NCBI GenBank assembly: GCA_030613045.1
Contig: JAUWMS010000128.1
Coordinates: 1 to 7,036 of the forward strand
Length of the DNA stretch: 7,036 nucleotides
Direction of reading: 5' to 3'
From: Candidatus Latescibacterota bacterium
GTDB lineage: Bacteria; Latescibacterota; 4484-107
Shown here: in pieces, positions 6,020 to 7,036 of the stretch
Layout: every line of letters begins with the position of its first letter
Position numbering within the stretch: the first letter of the stretch is position 1
Position numbers and translations under genes: made by a program
The notes under the pieces: model-generated
The model's input: only the letters and a program-made list of their open reading frames with translations
Told to the model about the DNA's origin: nothing
The model's database searches: none

Positions 6020-6820
6020 ATGAAACTATCCCTTTCAGGCAGGATGTTCGAGGTGGACTACCGGGCTTGCGAGCTTTCCATGGCAGACTTTGTCGCGACG
6101 GCCAAGGACATCGGGTACCAGGGAGTGGAACTGAGGAAGACGCAGGTCTCGCTGGACACGCCCGCTCAGGAGGTGACCCGAATCGCACGGATCATAGAGA
6201 AAGCCGGACTCGAGGTCACCTGCGTCACGACGAGAGGCGGTTCGCTGGAGGATCGGGGAAAATTTGAACTTTTCAAAAAATACGTGCGACTAACAGAAGC
6301 CCTCGGCTGCAAGCTCATTAAGACCGGCGGGGACGTTCCCTGGGTGCAAAGAGCCGCCGACTACGCCGCGGAACACGGAATCACCACGGCGGGGAACACC
6401 CACATCAAAACGCCCTTCGAGACCGTATCCTCGGCTCTGGAGCGTCTCCGGGCCATAGGCCGAGCGAACTACCGGTTGATCTACGATCCCGCCAACCTTT
6501 TTATGGCTCAGGAGGATCACGGCGCGGAGCCGGTGGCGAAACTGGCCGACTCCATCTGTTACGTGACCGTCCAGTGCCCTCAGAGAGTTCCTCTAAAGCA
6601 AGAGGAGGGACTTTTTGAATATAAGGGATTTGCCTACAAACAGGGACTCCCCGGCGAAATGGGAACCCCGGATTTCGCCTCGATGTTCCGCGGCCTGGAC
6701 CAGATCGGATACGACGGTTGGGTGAGCGTGGTCGAGCCTAAACGGGAGGGGATGACCGGTAGTCCCTTGGCGAGGAGTTTTTACGAGTCGTGTATTGAGC
6801 TAATCTCCCCACGCACTTAA
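6020..6820 (+). CDS. Divergent TIM-barrel sugar isomerase/epimerase-like protein
   Basis: The 266-residue protein is in the same xylose-isomerase-like TIM-barrel superfamily as the 4051 gene but is a distant relative. The strands MKLSLSGRMF, GYQGVELR, CKLIKTGGD, RLIYDPANL and GWVSVVEP follow the barrel order. Two of the four usual metal ligands are kept: D156 (YDPANL) and E239 (VVEP). The first glutamate position appears to be N126 (GNTH), and the HxKD histidine position appears as T183 in YVTVQC. I recall a subfamily with an N-x-H ... P-F/Y-E-T-V pattern and a VQN-like strand 7, so this may be a family trait rather than damage. Catalysis may be altered or metal-free. AGAGGTG sits just before ATG 6020. 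It probably belongs to the iolB operon; substrate unknown. Confidence 0.88.
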   Translation: MKLSLSGRMFEVDYRACELSMADFVATAKDIGYQGVELRKTQVSLDTPAQEVTRIARIIEKAGLEVTCVTTRGGSLEDRGKFELFKKYVRLTEALGCKLIKTGGDVPWVQRAADYAAEHGITTAGNTHIKTPFETVSSALERLRAIGRANYRLIYDPANLFMAQEDHGAEPVAKLADSICYVTVQCPQRVPLKQEEGLFEYKGFAYKQGLPGEMGTPDFASMFRGLDQIGYDGWVSVVEPKREGMTGSPLARSFYESCIELISPRT

Positions 6821-6840
6821 TGACTGGTGGCCGGTGGAGG

Positions 6841-6868
6841 ACTCACCACTCACCAATCACCAATCACG
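6841..6868. repeat. Tandem heptamer array (ACTCACC/AATCACC) before ftsE
   Basis: Four contiguous 7-base units: ACTCACC, ACTCACC, AATCACC, AATCACG. The family matches 3994-4028 in the same orientation. It ends 18 bases before the ftsE-like ATG. Two further related 7-mers, CTGGTGG and CCGGTGG, lie at 6824-6837 but out of phase. Confidence 0.85.
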
Positions 6869-6876
6869 CTTTGCCC

Positions 6877-6880
6877 GGAG
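6877..6880 (+). promoter_or_regulatory. Ribosome binding site for the ftsE-like gene
   Basis: GGAG lies 6 bases before ATG 6887, immediately after the heptamer array, and supports that start. Confidence 0.55.
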
Positions 6881-6886
6881 CATTCC

Positions 6887-7036
6887 ATGGTCCACCTGCG
6901 CCACATCACCGTAAAAAAAGGACGTGCCCTCATTCTGGAGGACGTAAGCTTCCACATCGGACGCGGCGAATTCGTGTTTCTGATCGGTCCGAGCGGGGCC
7001 GGAAAAAGTACGATCCTCCGCGTGATCCATCTGGAC
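6887..7036 (+). CDS. ftsE: Cell-division ABC transporter ATPase FtsE, 3' partial
   Basis: The first 50 residues are present and the frame runs off the window. The start [20 protein letters not shown] is an ABC ATPase N-terminus. The stretch [18 protein letters not shown] (25-42) holds Walker A (GPSGAGKST, 34-42, with K40). [21 protein letters not shown] is strongly FtsE-like, since FtsE proteins typically read GEFVFL(I/V/T)[14 protein letters not shown]. FtsE works with the membrane protein FtsX at the divisome to control peptidoglycan hydrolases. ftsX would be expected just downstream. Without the signature motif and Walker B, another LolD/MacB-class ATPase cannot be excluded. Confidence 0.8.
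   Translation, partial: MVHLRHITVKKGRALILEDVSFHIGRGEFVFLIGPSGAGKSTILRVIHLD

Overview
The window comes from a moderately GC-rich bacterium. It carries seven protein genes, all on the + strand and separated by short gaps. The 5' gene and the 3' gene are both cut by the window edges. Taxonomy is an inference only. The S41 protease has a C-terminal extension of the kind I associate with the Bacteroidota/FCB side of the tree. Together with many heptameric intergenic repeats and an inositol/galactose gene mix, this suggests an environmental lineage such as an FCB-type candidate phylum (Latescibacterota-like), but the sequence does not prove it.

Layout. (1) 1-1350: 3' part of a PDZ-S41 carboxy-terminal processing protease with an intact Ser/Lys dyad. 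(2) 1351-1744: a 394-base gap holding an octamer array, a degenerate CTTTGCG repeat, a possible miniature element with inverted ends, a candidate promoter and a perfect palindromic repeat. (3) 1745-2704 galT and 2795-3952 galK: two Leloir-pathway enzymes for galactose. (4) 4051-4860: a xylose-isomerase-like TIM-barrel sugar isomerase/epimerase with the usual E/D/H/E metal site. (5) 4936-5754 iolB: 5-deoxy-glucuronate isomerase of myo-inositol catabolism. (6) 6020-6820: a second, divergent TIM-barrel protein that lacks two of the usual metal ligands. (7) 6887-7036: the first 50 codons of an FtsE-like ABC ATPase with Walker A.

How they fit together. galT-galK-TIM-iolB-TIM looks like one sugar/cyclitol catabolic block with no convincing intrinsic terminator between members. 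A combined galactose plus inositol diet (for example galactinol-type galactosyl-inositols) is a testable inference. The block lies between a ctpA-type gene and ftsE, which in many bacteria belong to one cell-division/envelope cluster.

The most unusual feature is not in the genes. All six intergenic gaps carry short tandem arrays with a strict 7-base (once 8-base) period. The unit families differ (ACTCACC/AATCACC, TTCACGT/TTTACGT, GGGATCA, GTGAATG, GTGAGAC), but most share a TCAC/GTGA core. The clearest is 3959-4028, ten heptamers in unbroken phase that change family midway. Four of the arrays, or their associated units, end about 18-27 bases before a start codon. They resemble the short tandemly repeated repetitive (STRR) heptamers known from cyanobacteria, here in a different sequence family.
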